The notes under the pieces were generated by a model, which saw nothing but the letters and a program-made list of their open reading frames with translations, made no database searches and was not told the origin of the DNA. A DNA stretch of 64,000 nt, taken from positions 149,342 through 213,341 of the forward strand of contig JAURZM010000007.1 of NCBI GenBank assembly GCA_030653385.1, read 5' to 3'. The DNA is from Rubrivivax sp. (GTDB lineage Bacteria > Pseudomonadota > Gammaproteobacteria > Burkholderiales > Burkholderiaceae_C). Positions 27,221-34,753 of this stretch are shown here, piece after piece. The number at the start of each line of letters is the position of its first letter. Within the stretch, counting starts at the first letter, position 1. Position numbers and translations under genes: made by a program.

Positions 27221-27273
27221 CCCTCTTTAGCGGCATTTGTTGAAGCGCCCGCAAGTCGGAACAAATCGGCGCT
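27221..27273 (-). ncRNA. SAM-II riboswitch in the metX leader
   Basis: On the minus strand the sequence folds as the classic SAM-II H-type pseudoknot. P1 is AGCGCC (27273-27268) with GGCGCT (27249-27244). The P1 loop segment ATTTGTT (27266-27260) pairs perfectly with AACAAAT (27241-27235). The conserved tail GCTAAAGAGGG (27231-27221) holds the ribosome binding sequence, as in the Sargasso Sea metX aptamer of known structure. SAM binding should hide that sequence and turn off translation. Oddly, the annotated ATG is 46 bases further downstream. Confidence 0.87.
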
Positions 27274-27284
27274 GTGATGCCCGA

Positions 27285-27290
27285 AGTATA
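27285..27290 (-). promoter_or_regulatory. metX promoter -10 box (TATACT)
   Basis: TATACT on the minus strand places transcription start near 27278, about five bases before P1 of the SAM-II aptamer, exactly where the 5' end of such a leader should be. The -35 region is weak. Confidence 0.6.
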
Positions 27291-27398
27291 GCCAGGCGTG
27301 CTGTGCGAACTGGCGGGCCTTCACCGGGTAACTCGCGGCCTGGGCTGCCCGGTGGCGCAACTACCATCGGCGCCCGACCTGCGCCGACGAGGACCCGC

Positions 27399-29048
27399 AT
27401 GCACGAGTGGCTGCACCGAATGGACGCTCACTTTCCGGTGCGCTACGCCGCCTGGCTGGCCAGCGCGGTGGGCACGCTGCTGTTCACTTTCACCTTCGTC
27501 GCTTTCGACGTGGGCGGCGTTGCGGCGCTGGTGTGCCTGTTCCTGGTGGGCCTGGGCTGGCGTGACACGCGGCAGCGGCGGCACTCGGTGTTGCGCAACT
27601 ACCCGGTCATCGGCCACTTCCGTTTTCTGCTGGAATTCATCCGGCCCGAGATCCGCCAGTACTTCCTCGAAAGCGACCACGAAGCGGCACCGTTTTCGCG
27701 CCAGCAGCGCAGCCTGGTCTATCAGCGCGCCAAGGGTGAAGCCGACAAGCGGCCCTTTGGCACGCAGCTGGACGTGCACGCCACCGGCTACGAATGGATC
27801 AACCATTCGATGGCGCCACGCCACATAACCAGCCACGACTTCCGCATCACCGTCGGCGACGGTGGCAGCAGTTGCACGCAGCCCTACAGCGCCAGCGTGT
27901 TCAACATCTCGGCCATGAGCTTTGGTGCGCTCAGCGCCAACGCGGTGCTGGCGCTCAACGGCGGCGCCAAGCGCGGCAACTTCGCGCACGACACCGGCGA
28001 GGGTTCGATCAGCCAGCACCACCGTGTGCACGGTGGCGACCTGATCTGGGAAATCGGCAGCGGTTACTTCGGCTGCCGCAACGACGACGGGTCTTTCAGC
28101 GAAGAACGCTTCACCGCCAATGCGCAGGACCCGCAAGTGAAGATGATCGAGCTCAAGCTCAGCCAGGGCGCCAAACCCGGCCACGGTGGTGTGTTGCCCG
28201 GGCCGAAGGTGACACCCGAGATCGCCGCCGCGCGTGGTGTGCCCGAGGGCGTGGACTGCATCAGCCCGGCCAGCCACGGCGCCTTTTCCACGCCTGGGGA
28301 AATGATGCATTTCATCGAACGCCTGCGCCAGCTGTCGGGTGGCAAGCCCACCGGCTTCAAGCTCTGCATCGGCCACCCCTGGGAATGGTTTGCCATCTGC
28401 AAGGCCATGCAGCAGACCGGCATCGTGCCCGACTTCATCGTCATCGACGGCGCCGAGGGTGGCACCGGCGCTGCGCCGCTGGAATTCACCGACCACGTGG
28501 GCGCGCCCTTGCAGGAAGGCCTGCTGCTGGTGCACAACACGCTGACCGGCCTGAACCTGCGCTCCCGCATTCGCCTGGGCTGCGCCGGCAAGGTGGTGAG
28601 TGCCTTCGACATCGCACGCAACATGGCGCTGGGTGCCGACTGGTGCAATTCCGCGCGGGGTTTCATGTTTGCGCTGGGCTGCATCCAGGCCCAGGCCTGC
28701 CACACCGGCAGTTGCCCCACGGGCGTGACCACGCAAGACCCGAAACGTCAGCAGGCACTGGTGGTGCCGACCAAGATGGAACGGGTCTGGCGCTTCCACC
28801 AGAACACGCTGGAAGCCCTGAAGGAACTGGTGCAGGCCGCCGGGCTGGACCACCCGAACCAGATCACCGCCGCCCACATCGTGCGGCGCATGGCCGACCA
28901 CGACGTCAAGCTGCTGGCCAACCAGCTGGCCTTCGTGAAAGCCGGTTCCTTGCTGGCGGCCATCGAAGGCCGCGGCGAATGGCCGCACAACGTGTTCAGG
29001 CTGTACTGGCCGCTGGCGCAGGCTGACAGCTTCAGCGCCGCTGCGTAG
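27399..29048 (+). CDS. Membrane-anchored FMN-binding glutamate-synthase-like protein
   Basis: Protein of 549 residues. Two transmembrane helices at about 17-35 and 38-52 precede a glutamate-synthase central/FMN-type barrel (about 110-520). Key segments are SFGALSANAVLALNGGAKRG, SGYFGCRNDDG, GAKPGHGGVLPG, VIDGAEGGTGAAP, and a C-x5-C-x4-C cluster (CIQAQACHTGSC) as in the [3Fe-4S] site of GltB. There is no glutaminase domain, so it is not a full glutamate synthase and its reaction is unknown. The ATG has GAGG upstream. It is divergent from metX. Confidence 0.88.
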   Translation: MHEWLHRMDAHFPVRYAAWLASAVGTLLFTFTFVAFDVGGVAALVCLFLVGLGWRDTRQRRHSVLRNYPVIGHFRFLLEFIRPEIRQYFLESDHEAAPFSRQQRSLVYQRAKGEADKRPFGTQLDVHATGYEWINHSMAPRHITSHDFRITVGDGGSSCTQPYSASVFNISAMSFGALSANAVLALNGGAKRGNFAHDTGEGSISQHHRVHGGDLIWEIGSGYFGCRNDDGSFSEERFTANAQDPQVKMIELKLSQGAKPGHGGVLPGPKVTPEIAAARGVPEGVDCISPASHGAFSTPGEMMHFIERLRQLSGGKPTGFKLCIGHPWEWFAICKAMQQTGIVPDFIVIDGAEGGTGAAPLEFTDHVGAPLQEGLLLVHNTLTGLNLRSRIRLGCAGKVVSAFDIARNMALGADWCNSARGFMFALGCIQAQACHTGSCPTGVTTQDPKRQQALVVPTKMERVWRFHQNTLEALKELVQAAGLDHPNQITAAHIVRRMADHDVKLLANQLAFVKAGSLLAAIEGRGEWPHNVFRLYWPLAQADSFSAAA

Positions 29049-29055
29049 TCTTGCT

Positions 29056-29079
29056 CCCTCTCCCGCACGCGGGAGAGGG
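29056..29079. terminator. Perfect 11-base-stem hairpin between convergent genes
   Basis: CCCTCTCCCGC (29056-29066) pairs with GCGGGAGAGGG (29069-29079) across an AC loop, eight bases after the FMN-protein stop and ten before the GST stop. It can act on both strands. There is no T-tract. Similar hairpins occur as small repeats in many genomes. Confidence 0.5.
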
Positions 29080-29088
29080 GCCAGAAAC

Positions 29089-29703
29089 TCAAGCAGGCGG
29101 GGCGCTGTCGATGAAGCTTTGGCGCGCGGCCAGCTTGTCGTTCAACTTGTGCAAGTTGGGGTGCTCGGCGCGCCAGTCGATGTGCGCAAAGCGGAAATCC
29201 ATGTAGCCCAGCGCGCAGCCCACGGCCACGTCGGCCAGCGTGAAGGCATTGCCATTGCACCAGGGCTTGTCGCCCAGGCCCTGGCTCATGGACTTCAGCG
29301 AAGCCTTGACGCGGCTCATCTGGCGGTCGATCCAGACCTGCGAACGCTGCTCGGCGGTGCGGCCGCCCCAGGTGGCTTCCAGGCGCGCCAGGATGCTGGC
29401 ATCCAGCAGGCCGTCGGCCAGCGCTTCCCAGGTGCGCACCTCGATGCGTTCACGGCCGCTGGGCGGGATCAGCTTGCCCACGGGTGACAGGGTGTCCAGG
29501 TATTCGACGATGACACGTGAGTCAAACACCGCTTCACCACCGTCCAGCACCAGGCAAGGCACCTTGCCCAGCGGGTTGCTTTTCAGGATGTCGTCCTTGC
29601 CCCAGACGTCTTCCAGCTCCAGCTGGCAGTCGAGTTTTTTCTCGGCCATCACGACGCGAACTTTGCGCACGTAGGGGCTGGTGAGTGATCCGAGCAGTTT
29701 CAT
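29089..29703 (-). CDS. Glutathione S-transferase family protein
   Basis: Cytosolic GST-fold enzyme of 204 residues. The N-terminal thioredoxin-like domain (1-80) has SPYVRKVRVVMAEK with the likely catalytic Ser9, the cis-Pro loop GKVPCLVLDGGE, and the glutathione-contact FDSRVIVEYLD. The all-helical C-terminal domain contains FTLADVAVGCALGYMDFR, the conserved N-capping box. Physiological substrate unknown. A TAGAAT box on the minus strand at 29745-29740 could be its -10 element. Confidence 0.92.
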   Translation of the reverse strand: MKLLGSLTSPYVRKVRVVMAEKKLDCQLELEDVWGKDDILKSNPLGKVPCLVLDGGEAVFDSRVIVEYLDTLSPVGKLIPPSGRERIEVRTWEALADGLLDASILARLEATWGGRTAEQRSQVWIDRQMSRVKASLKSMSQGLGDKPWCNGNAFTLADVAVGCALGYMDFRFAHIDWRAEHPNLHKLNDKLAARQSFIDSAPPA

Positions 29704-29742
29704 CTTGTGCGAGCGAGGCTCTCTTCCCTGGTCTGGTCCATT

Positions 29743-31062
29743 CTAACGAGCAGGCCTTGCGGGCGCTGGCGGCCCTTGTCGCGTGAAGTCCACCTGCGCC
29801 GGGCGCCCCGGCAGGCTGAGTTGCGCCACCGCCGGCGCCATCTGCGACACGATGGTGCCACCGCGCACCACCAGCAGGCGCTGCGCGCGCAGGCGGATGG
29901 CTTCTTCAGGCGAAGCAGCCTGCAGCAGCACGAAGTCGGCGCGGCAGCCCGGCTCCAGCCCATAGCCTTGCAGGCCCAGCACCCGCGCGTTGTTCACGGT
30001 CACGGCGTCGAAACACTGTCGCTGCCCCTGCACCGAGGTCATCTGCGCCACGTGCAAGCCCATCGCCGCCACCTCCAGCATGTCGGCCGAGCCCAAGGCG
30101 TACCAGGGGTCCATCACACAGTCGTGGCCAAAGCCCACGTTCACGCCGGCGGCCATCAGTTCGGGCACCCGTGTCATGCCGCGGCGCTTGGGGTAGCTGT
30201 CGTGGCGACCCTGCAGCGTGATGTTGATCAGCGGGTTGGCCACCGCATGCACCTGGCTTTCGGCGATCAGCGGGATCAGCTTGCTGGCGTAGTAGTTGTC
30301 CATCGAGTGCATGGACGTCAGGTGCGAACCGGTGACCCGGCCCTGCAGGCCCAGGCGCTGGGTATGGAAGGCCAGCGTTTCGATGTGGCGCGACAGCGGG
30401 TCGTCGCTTTCGTCGCAGTGCATGTCCACCGGCAGGCCCCGTTGCGCGGCCAGTTCGCAGAGCAGGCGCACACTTTCAGCGCCTTCGGCCATGGTGCGTT
30501 CGAAGTGCGGGATGCCACCGACCACGTCCACACCCAGGTCCAGCGCACGCTTCAGGTTGGCCATGGCCGTGGGCGAACGCAGCAGGCCGTCTTGCGGAAA
30601 GGCAACCAGTTGCAGGTCCAGGTAAGGTGCAACACGGCGCTTCACGTGCAGCAGCGCATGCACGGCCAGCAGGCGGTCGTCGCAAACATCGACGTGGCTT
30701 CGGATGGCCAGCAGGCCCCGCGCCACGGCCCAGTCGCAATACTGCAGGGCCCGCTCGGCGATGGCTTCTTCGGTCAGCAGCGGTTTGAGCTCACCCCACA
30801 GCGCAATGCCTTCGAGCAGCGTGCCACTGGCGTTGACCCGCGGCAGGCCGTGGCTGAGCGTGGCGTCCAGGTGAAAGTGGGCATCGACAAACGGTGGGCT
30901 CAGCAATCCGCCCCGGGCCTGCACCACCTGGACACCGGCGGGTGCCGGCAGGGCGGGACCGAGGGCTTCGATGCGGCCGCCGCGCACCAACAGGTCCTGG
31001 CCGACACGCCCGTCGGGCAGGGTGGCATCACGAACAAGCAGGTCGGCAGGTTGGGCTGGCAT
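29743..31062 (-). CDS. CodA-like amidohydrolase (cytosine deaminase family)
   Basis: Metal-dependent deaminase of 439 residues from the ATG at 31062 (31098 also possible). It has the amidohydrolase metal motif DAHFHLD, then RSHVDVCDD, HCDESDDPLSRHIETLA with the proton-shuttling Glu, TGSHLTSMHS, and GHDCVMDPWYALGSADML. The order and wording closely follow E. coli CodA. There the last motif begins GHDDVFDPWY; here the residue after the metal Asp is Cys. That position contacts the pyrimidine in CodA, so the true substrate may differ from cytosine. Confidence 0.85.
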   Translation of the reverse strand: MPAQPADLLVRDATLPDGRVGQDLLVRGGRIEALGPALPAPAGVQVVQARGGLLSPPFVDAHFHLDATLSHGLPRVNASGTLLEGIALWGELKPLLTEEAIAERALQYCDWAVARGLLAIRSHVDVCDDRLLAVHALLHVKRRVAPYLDLQLVAFPQDGLLRSPTAMANLKRALDLGVDVVGGIPHFERTMAEGAESVRLLCELAAQRGLPVDMHCDESDDPLSRHIETLAFHTQRLGLQGRVTGSHLTSMHSMDNYYASKLIPLIAESQVHAVANPLINITLQGRHDSYPKRRGMTRVPELMAAGVNVGFGHDCVMDPWYALGSADMLEVAAMGLHVAQMTSVQGQRQCFDAVTVNNARVLGLQGYGLEPGCRADFVLLQAASPEEAIRLRAQRLLVVRGGTIVSQMAPAVAQLSLPGRPAQVDFTRQGPPAPARPAR

Positions 31063-31098
31063 GGCGGGCGTCGTGGCGGTGGGAATGCCGAGCAGCAT

Positions 31099-31397
31099 AA
31101 GTCGGACCCGGGCAGCCGGGCCGGGTCGTTGAGTGCCTTCAGGTGGATAGGCATCCAGCTTGCAAAACCGCGCCAGCGACAGGTGCTTGCAATGCGTCAC
31201 ACCGCAAGGCCATCAGGGCCTCGGCTGCCCGCTTGTCAGGGCCTGTCAACGGGTGCACACTGGGTCGAACGCGGCGCCCTTGGCAGTCTGTCCGCAGCAC
31301 CCCTCCCCCTCTTGCTCCCCTCCCCCTTCCCCCCCTTTTTCCGTGGCTGGCAGCCCATGTTGCCAACCGTTCTAGTCCCCTCGCAAAGGAGGTTCTG
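31099..31397. other. Intergenic region before hpf with a polypyrimidine tract
   Basis: No gene is visible. The region carries a 43-base C/T run (31300-31342) interrupted by one G, and a TGGCA-N8-TGCCA dyad near 31348-31365. An AAAGGAGG ribosome binding site for hpf ends it. No clear -35/-10 pair is seen. Confidence 0.6.
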
Positions 31398-31739
31398 ATG
31401 AACTTGACGATCAGCGGCCATCATCTCGAAGTCACCCCAGCCCTGAGAGAGTACGTGCTCACCAAGCTGGAGCGTGTGACCCGCCATTTCGACCAGGTGG
31501 TCGATGTCACCGTGCTGCTGACCGTGGAGAAGCTGAAGGAAAAGGAACGAAGGCAGAAGGCCGAGGTCACGCTGCACGTCAAGGGGCGCGATATCTTTGT
31601 CGAGCAGTCGGCTGAAGACCTGTACGCCGCCATCGACCAGTTGATGGACAAGCTTGACCGTCAGGTGGTTCGCCACAAGGACCGTTTGCAGGACCACCAC
31701 CACGTCAGCCCGAAGCGGGCTGACGTCAACGTGATCTGA
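31398..31739 (+). CDS. hpf: Ribosome hibernation promoting factor (short HPF)
   Basis: Ribosome-binding protein of 113 residues that occupies the tRNA/mRNA channel of the 30S subunit and promotes 100S dimers in starved cells. The HPF/RaiA fold is clear: [72 protein letters not shown]. It lacks the long-form dimerisation domain, as expected in proteobacteria. The ribosome binding site AAAGGAGG is near-perfect. It is normally found right after rpoN; here it begins a separate hpf-ptsN-hprK group and is followed by its own terminator. Confidence 0.96.
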   Translation: MNLTISGHHLEVTPALREYVLTKLERVTRHFDQVVDVTVLLTVEKLKEKERRQKAEVTLHVKGRDIFVEQSAEDLYAAIDQLMDKLDRQVVRHKDRLQDHHHVSPKRADVNVI

Positions 31740-31759
31740 AGCTGCTCTTCACTGGCGAC

Positions 31760-31781
31760 AAACGGCCCTGCGGGGCCGTTT
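31760..31781 (+). terminator. Rho-independent terminator after hpf
   Basis: AAACGGCCC (31760-31768) and GGGCCGTTT (31773-31781) form a perfect 9-base stem with a TGCG loop and end in TTTT. This is a good intrinsic terminator separating hpf from ptsN. Confidence 0.8.
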
Positions 31782-31893
31782 TCCATGGCCCTGCGGCCGG
31801 CAGCCGCCCGTTCTGTTGCTGCAGCGCCGCATCGATGCAAAGAACCACCCGATTCGGGGCTTTGCTTCGGGGCTCAATGCCCAGGGCGGTTGC

Positions 31894-31899
31894 TATCAT
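31894..31899 (+). promoter_or_regulatory. Candidate ptsN -10 box (TATCAT)
   Basis: TATCAT lies 66 bases before the ptsN ATG and downstream of the hpf terminator, so ptsN probably has its own promoter. The -35 element is not clear. Confidence 0.4.
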
Positions 31900-31965
31900 G
31901 ACCGGCTGAAGACAACTGCGTTCGTTTTGTTGCCAGATGTGGCCAAGGCGAAAGGGAATGCTCCC

Positions 31966-32436
31966 ATGAACCGACTCGCCGCCATCCTGCCTGCCAGCAA
32001 CGTGCTGGTGAACGTGGATGCAACCAGCAAAAAGCGTGTCTTCGAACATGCGGGCCTGCTGTTCGAAAACCAGCACGCCATCGCGCGCGGCATCGTCACG
32101 GACAACCTGTTTGCCCGCGAACGCCTGGGTTCCACGGGCCTGGGCCACGCCGTGGCCATCCCTCACGGTCGCATCAAGGGCCTGAAGAATCCGCTCGCCG
32201 CCGTGGTGCGCGTGACGCAGCCGATCCCGTTCGACGCACCCGACGACGAACCGGTGGCTCTGCTGATTTTCCTGCTGGTGCCCGAAGCGGCGACGCAGCG
32301 GCACCTGGAGATCTTGTCCGAGATTGCCGAGATGCTGTCCGACCGCGAACTGCGCGAGCGCCTGAAAGCCGAGCCCGACGCCGCCGCCGTGCACAAGCTG
32401 ATCTCCGACTGGGAACCCCTCAAATCGGTAGCGTAG
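31966..32436 (+). CDS. ptsN: PTS-Ntr IIA protein PtsN
   Basis: Phosphoryl acceptor of the nitrogen-related phosphotransferase system, a regulator rather than a sugar carrier. It has 156 residues and an EIIA-fructose/mannitol-like fold. The phosphorylated His67 sits in [37 protein letters not shown] is typical of the family. The ribosome binding site AAAGGGA precedes the ATG at 31966; the frame upstream to 31816 is not supported. It is followed by hprK with a dispersed repeat in between. Confidence 0.96.
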   Translation: MNRLAAILPASNVLVNVDATSKKRVFEHAGLLFENQHAIARGIVTDNLFARERLGSTGLGHAVAIPHGRIKGLKNPLAAVVRVTQPIPFDAPDDEPVALLIFLLVPEAATQRHLEILSEIAEMLSDRELRERLKAEPDAAAVHKLISDWEPLKSVA

Positions 32437-32438
32437 TG

Positions 32439-32516
32439 GTGCCCCCACGCTCACTGCGTTCGCTGCCCCCCGAGGGGGCTCTTGCAGCGGACCGGCAGAG
32501 CCGGATCCGCGCAAGG
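32439..32516. repeat. Dispersed GC-rich intergenic repeat, copy C
   Basis: Reads GTGCCCCCACGCTCACTGCG, then CGCTGCCCCCCGAGGGGGCT, CTTGCAGCGGACCGGCAGAG, CCGGATCCGCGCAAGG. It matches copy E over its whole length with few differences. It contains two short dyads (CCCCC/GGGGG and CCGG-type) and sits between ptsN and hprK. Confidence 0.75.
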
Positions 32517-32534
32517 ACTGGGTCAATGCCCCGC

Positions 32535-32548
32535 GCCCCGAAAGGGGC
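32535..32548 (+). promoter_or_regulatory. GNRA hairpin covering the hprK ribosome binding site
   Basis: GCCCC (32535-32539), GAAA loop, GGGGC (32544-32548), six bases before the hprK ATG. The only Shine-Dalgarno-like sequence (AAAGGGG) is inside the hairpin, so initiation may be damped unless upstream translation or a factor opens it. Confidence 0.4.
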
Positions 32549-32554
32549 AGTGCG

Positions 32555-33511
32555 ATGAAACCCACCTCGATCAGCGCCGAAGCGCTCTTTGAGGCCCACC
32601 GCGAGGCCCTGCACTGGGAATGGATTGCCGGCCACGCGCACCCTGAGCGCCGTTTCGACGACAGCGCCGTGCGCGACGCCCGTTCGGCAGCCGACCTGGT
32701 CGGCTACCTGAACTACATCCACCCTTACCGGGTGCAGATCGTCGGCCAGCGCGAGGTGGCCTACCTGAGCCACCCGTCGCCCGAAACGGTCGAGCGGCGC
32801 ATCTCGCGCATCGTCACGCTGGAGCCGCCGGTGATCGTGGTGGCCGACGGCCAGACACCACCCGACCGCCTGGTGGCGATGTGCGACCGCGCCGAGATTC
32901 CGCTGTTCGTGACGGCCGACTCAGCGGGTCACGTGATTGACCTGGTGCGTGGTTACCTGGGCCAGCACTTTGCCGACCGCACCACCCGCCACGGTGTTTT
33001 CATGGACATCCTGGGGCTGGGTGTGCTGCTCACCGGCGAATCGGGCCTGGGCAAAAGCGAACTCGGCCTGGAGCTCATCTCGCGCGGCCACGGCCTGGTG
33101 GCCGACGACGCGGTGGACATCTACCGCACCAGCCAGACTTCGCTGGAAGGTCGTTGCCCCGAGTTGCTGCAGAACCTGCTGGAAGTGCGTGGCATCGGCC
33201 TGCTGGACATCAAGGCCATCTTTGGTGAAACCGCGGTGCGCCGCAAGATGCGCCTGAAGCTCATCGTGCACCTGGTGCGCAAGGAAACGCTGGAACGCGA
33301 TTTCGAACGCCTGCCCTACGAGCCGCTGTACGAAGACATCCTGGGCCTGCCCGTGCGCAAGGTGGTGATCGCGGTGGACGCCGGCCGCAACCTGGCCGTG
33401 CTGGTGGAAGCCGCGGTGCGTAACACCGTGCTGCAGCTGCGCGGCATCGACACCTACCAGGAGTTCATCAAGCGCCACCAGGCGGCGATGGACAAGAACA
33501 CCGAAGATTGA
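32555..33511 (+). CDS. hprK: HPr kinase/phosphorylase
   Basis: Bifunctional enzyme that phosphorylates and dephosphorylates HPr on serine. It has 318 residues. The N-terminal domain (about 1-135) is followed by the kinase core with Walker A GESGLGKS at 161-168, the acidic pair in [10 protein letters not shown], and the HPrK signature [15 protein letters not shown]. In Gram-negatives it acts with the PTS-Ntr proteins, and ptsN lies directly upstream. HPr and enzyme I genes are not in the window. Confidence 0.95.
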   Translation: MKPTSISAEALFEAHREALHWEWIAGHAHPERRFDDSAVRDARSAADLVGYLNYIHPYRVQIVGQREVAYLSHPSPETVERRISRIVTLEPPVIVVADGQTPPDRLVAMCDRAEIPLFVTADSAGHVIDLVRGYLGQHFADRTTRHGVFMDILGLGVLLTGESGLGKSELGLELISRGHGLVADDAVDIYRTSQTSLEGRCPELLQNLLEVRGIGLLDIKAIFGETAVRRKMRLKLIVHLVRKETLERDFERLPYEPLYEDILGLPVRKVVIAVDAGRNLAVLVEAAVRNTVLQLRGIDTYQEFIKRHQAAMDKNTED

Positions 33512-33621
33512 TCAAGCCAGGACGCCGGCCAGGGTCTCCCTGGACGCGAGGCCGCCTCCCCCTCGGGCGGGGCGAACCAGCGCCGAGCCAGCGCCTGCGC
33601 GCTGGTGAGTGGCCGGTGAGC

Positions 33622-33647
33622 GCCATGCCGCATGCAGGCGGCATGGC
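33622..33647. terminator. Perfect 10-base inverted repeat between hprK and fur
   Basis: GCCATGCCGC (33622-33631) pairs with GCGGCATGGC (33638-33647) across a 6-base loop. It lies between the convergent hprK and fur stops. No T-tract is present; it may be a bidirectional terminator or a repeat remnant. Confidence 0.4.
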
Positions 33648-33672
33648 AGCGACCGAAGGGAGCTGGGGGGCT

Positions 33673-34098
33673 CTATTTCTGGTGTTCGCAGTTGGTCTTG
33701 GTGCAGCGGGCGTACAGGGCCAAGGAATGCTCCTGCAGCTCGAAGCCCCGTGACACCGTCACCTCGCGCTGGCGCTGCTCGATCTGCGGGTCGTAGAACT
33801 CCTCGACACGGCCGCAGTCCAGGCACACCAGGTGGTCGTGGTGCTGGCCTTCGTTGAGCTCGAAAACGGCCTTGCCACTTTCGAAGTTGCTGCGGCTCAG
33901 CAGACCGGCCTGTTCAAACTGCATCAAGACGCGGTACACGGTGGCCAGGCCGATGTCGGCACCTTCGCCGAGCAGTGCCTTGAACACGTCTTCGGCCGTC
34001 AGGTGGCGGCGCTCCGAACGCTGGAAGATCTCCAGGATCTTGATGCGCGGCAGCGTGGCCTTCAAGCCGCTGCTTTTCAGTTCGTCGGCGTGCTTCAA
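33673..34098 (-). CDS. fur: Ferric uptake regulator Fur
   Basis: Iron-responsive dimeric repressor of 141 residues. The N-terminal winged helix includes [26 protein letters not shown] and [21 protein letters not shown]. The dimerisation domain has the metal-binding [12 protein letters not shown] second pair of cysteines near the end ([11 protein letters not shown]) could bind structural zinc. It is divergent from bamE with 115 bases between starts, an arrangement conserved in betaproteobacteria. Confidence 0.97.
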   Translation of the reverse strand: MKHADELKSSGLKATLPRIKILEIFQRSERRHLTAEDVFKALLGEGADIGLATVYRVLMQFEQAGLLSRSNFESGKAVFELNEGQHHDHLVCLDCGRVEEFYDPQIEQRQREVTVSRGFELQEHSLALYARCTKTNCEHQK

Positions 34099-34151
34099 TC
34101 GCCTCTCCTGCCTGGGATGTCCGGGCTGCGTGCCCGGATGGGCCCCCCCGC

Positions 34152-34169
34152 TAGAATCGGCTGATCATA
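34152..34169. promoter_or_regulatory. Facing -10 boxes of divergent fur and bamE
   Basis: TAGAAT on the plus strand (34152-34157, toward bamE) and TATGAT on the minus strand (34169-34164, toward fur) are separated by six bases, so polymerases on the two promoters would compete. The -35 elements are weak. The region contains no convincing Fur box by eye. Confidence 0.45.
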
Positions 34170-34213
34170 GCCAGCAGGTCGATGCCCTGCGGCAATCCCA
34201 CTTTCAGCGACCC

Positions 34214-34732
34214 ATGCCCAGACTCCCCTTCTATTTGTGTGCACTGGCCGCCAGCAGCCTGCTGGTGGGCTGCGAGTCGCTGCAGCGCACCGACAGCTTC
34301 CTGGGTTTCATCACGCCCTACCGCATCGACATCGTGCAGGGCAACGCCATCACGAAAGAACAGGCCGCGCTCATCAAGCCCGGGCTGTCGCGGCTGCAGG
34401 TGCGGGACGTGCTGGGCACGCCGTTGGTGACCGACCCCTTCCACGCCACACGCTGGGACTACATCTTCACGCTGCGCCGGCCCAACACCGACGCGCAGCG
34501 CCGCAGCGTGGTGGTGCACTTCGACGGCGATGTGGTGAAAAGCATCGAGGCGCCCGAGTTGCCGTCCGAACGCGAGTTCGTGGCCTCGATCAGCCGCTTC
34601 AAGGACCTGCGCACGCCCAAGCTCGAACTGACCGAAGACGAGCGCAAGGCCCTGCCACCGCCGGTGCGCCGCGAAGTACCGCCGCCCGAGCCCGAAGGCC
34701 CGGTGCGGGCCTACCCGCCCCTCGACGGCTGA
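34214..34732 (+). CDS. bamE: Outer-membrane assembly lipoprotein BamE
   Basis: Lipoprotein subunit of the BAM complex that inserts beta-barrel proteins. It has 172 residues. The signal peptide ends in lipobox LLVGC. The SmpA/OmlA domain follows: YRIDIVQGNAITKEQAALIK, GLSRLQVRDVLGTPLVTDPF, RWDYIFTLRRP. A Pro-rich C-terminal extension (about 140-172) is longer than in E. coli BamE. The ATG at 34214 is chosen because it directly precedes the signal peptide. Confidence 0.94.
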   Translation: MPRLPFYLCALAASSLLVGCESLQRTDSFLGFITPYRIDIVQGNAITKEQAALIKPGLSRLQVRDVLGTPLVTDPFHATRWDYIFTLRRPNTDAQRRSVVVHFDGDVVKSIEAPELPSEREFVASISRFKDLRTPKLELTEDERKALPPPVRREVPPPEPEGPVRAYPPLDG

Positions 34733-34753
34733 AACCCGGTGGCGGTGGGTGCC

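Noticed and set aside
31348..31363. TGGCA...TTGC sequence resembling a sigma-54 promoter upstream of hpf
   Set aside because: The GG and GC are separated by 11 bases, not the required 10, and the motif is better explained as a TGGCA/TGCCA dyad.
33526..33600. GC-rich segment after hprK considered as another copy of the dispersed repeat
   Set aside because: Shares only short C/G runs with copies A-E; no alignable core such as CAGCGGCCCGGC.
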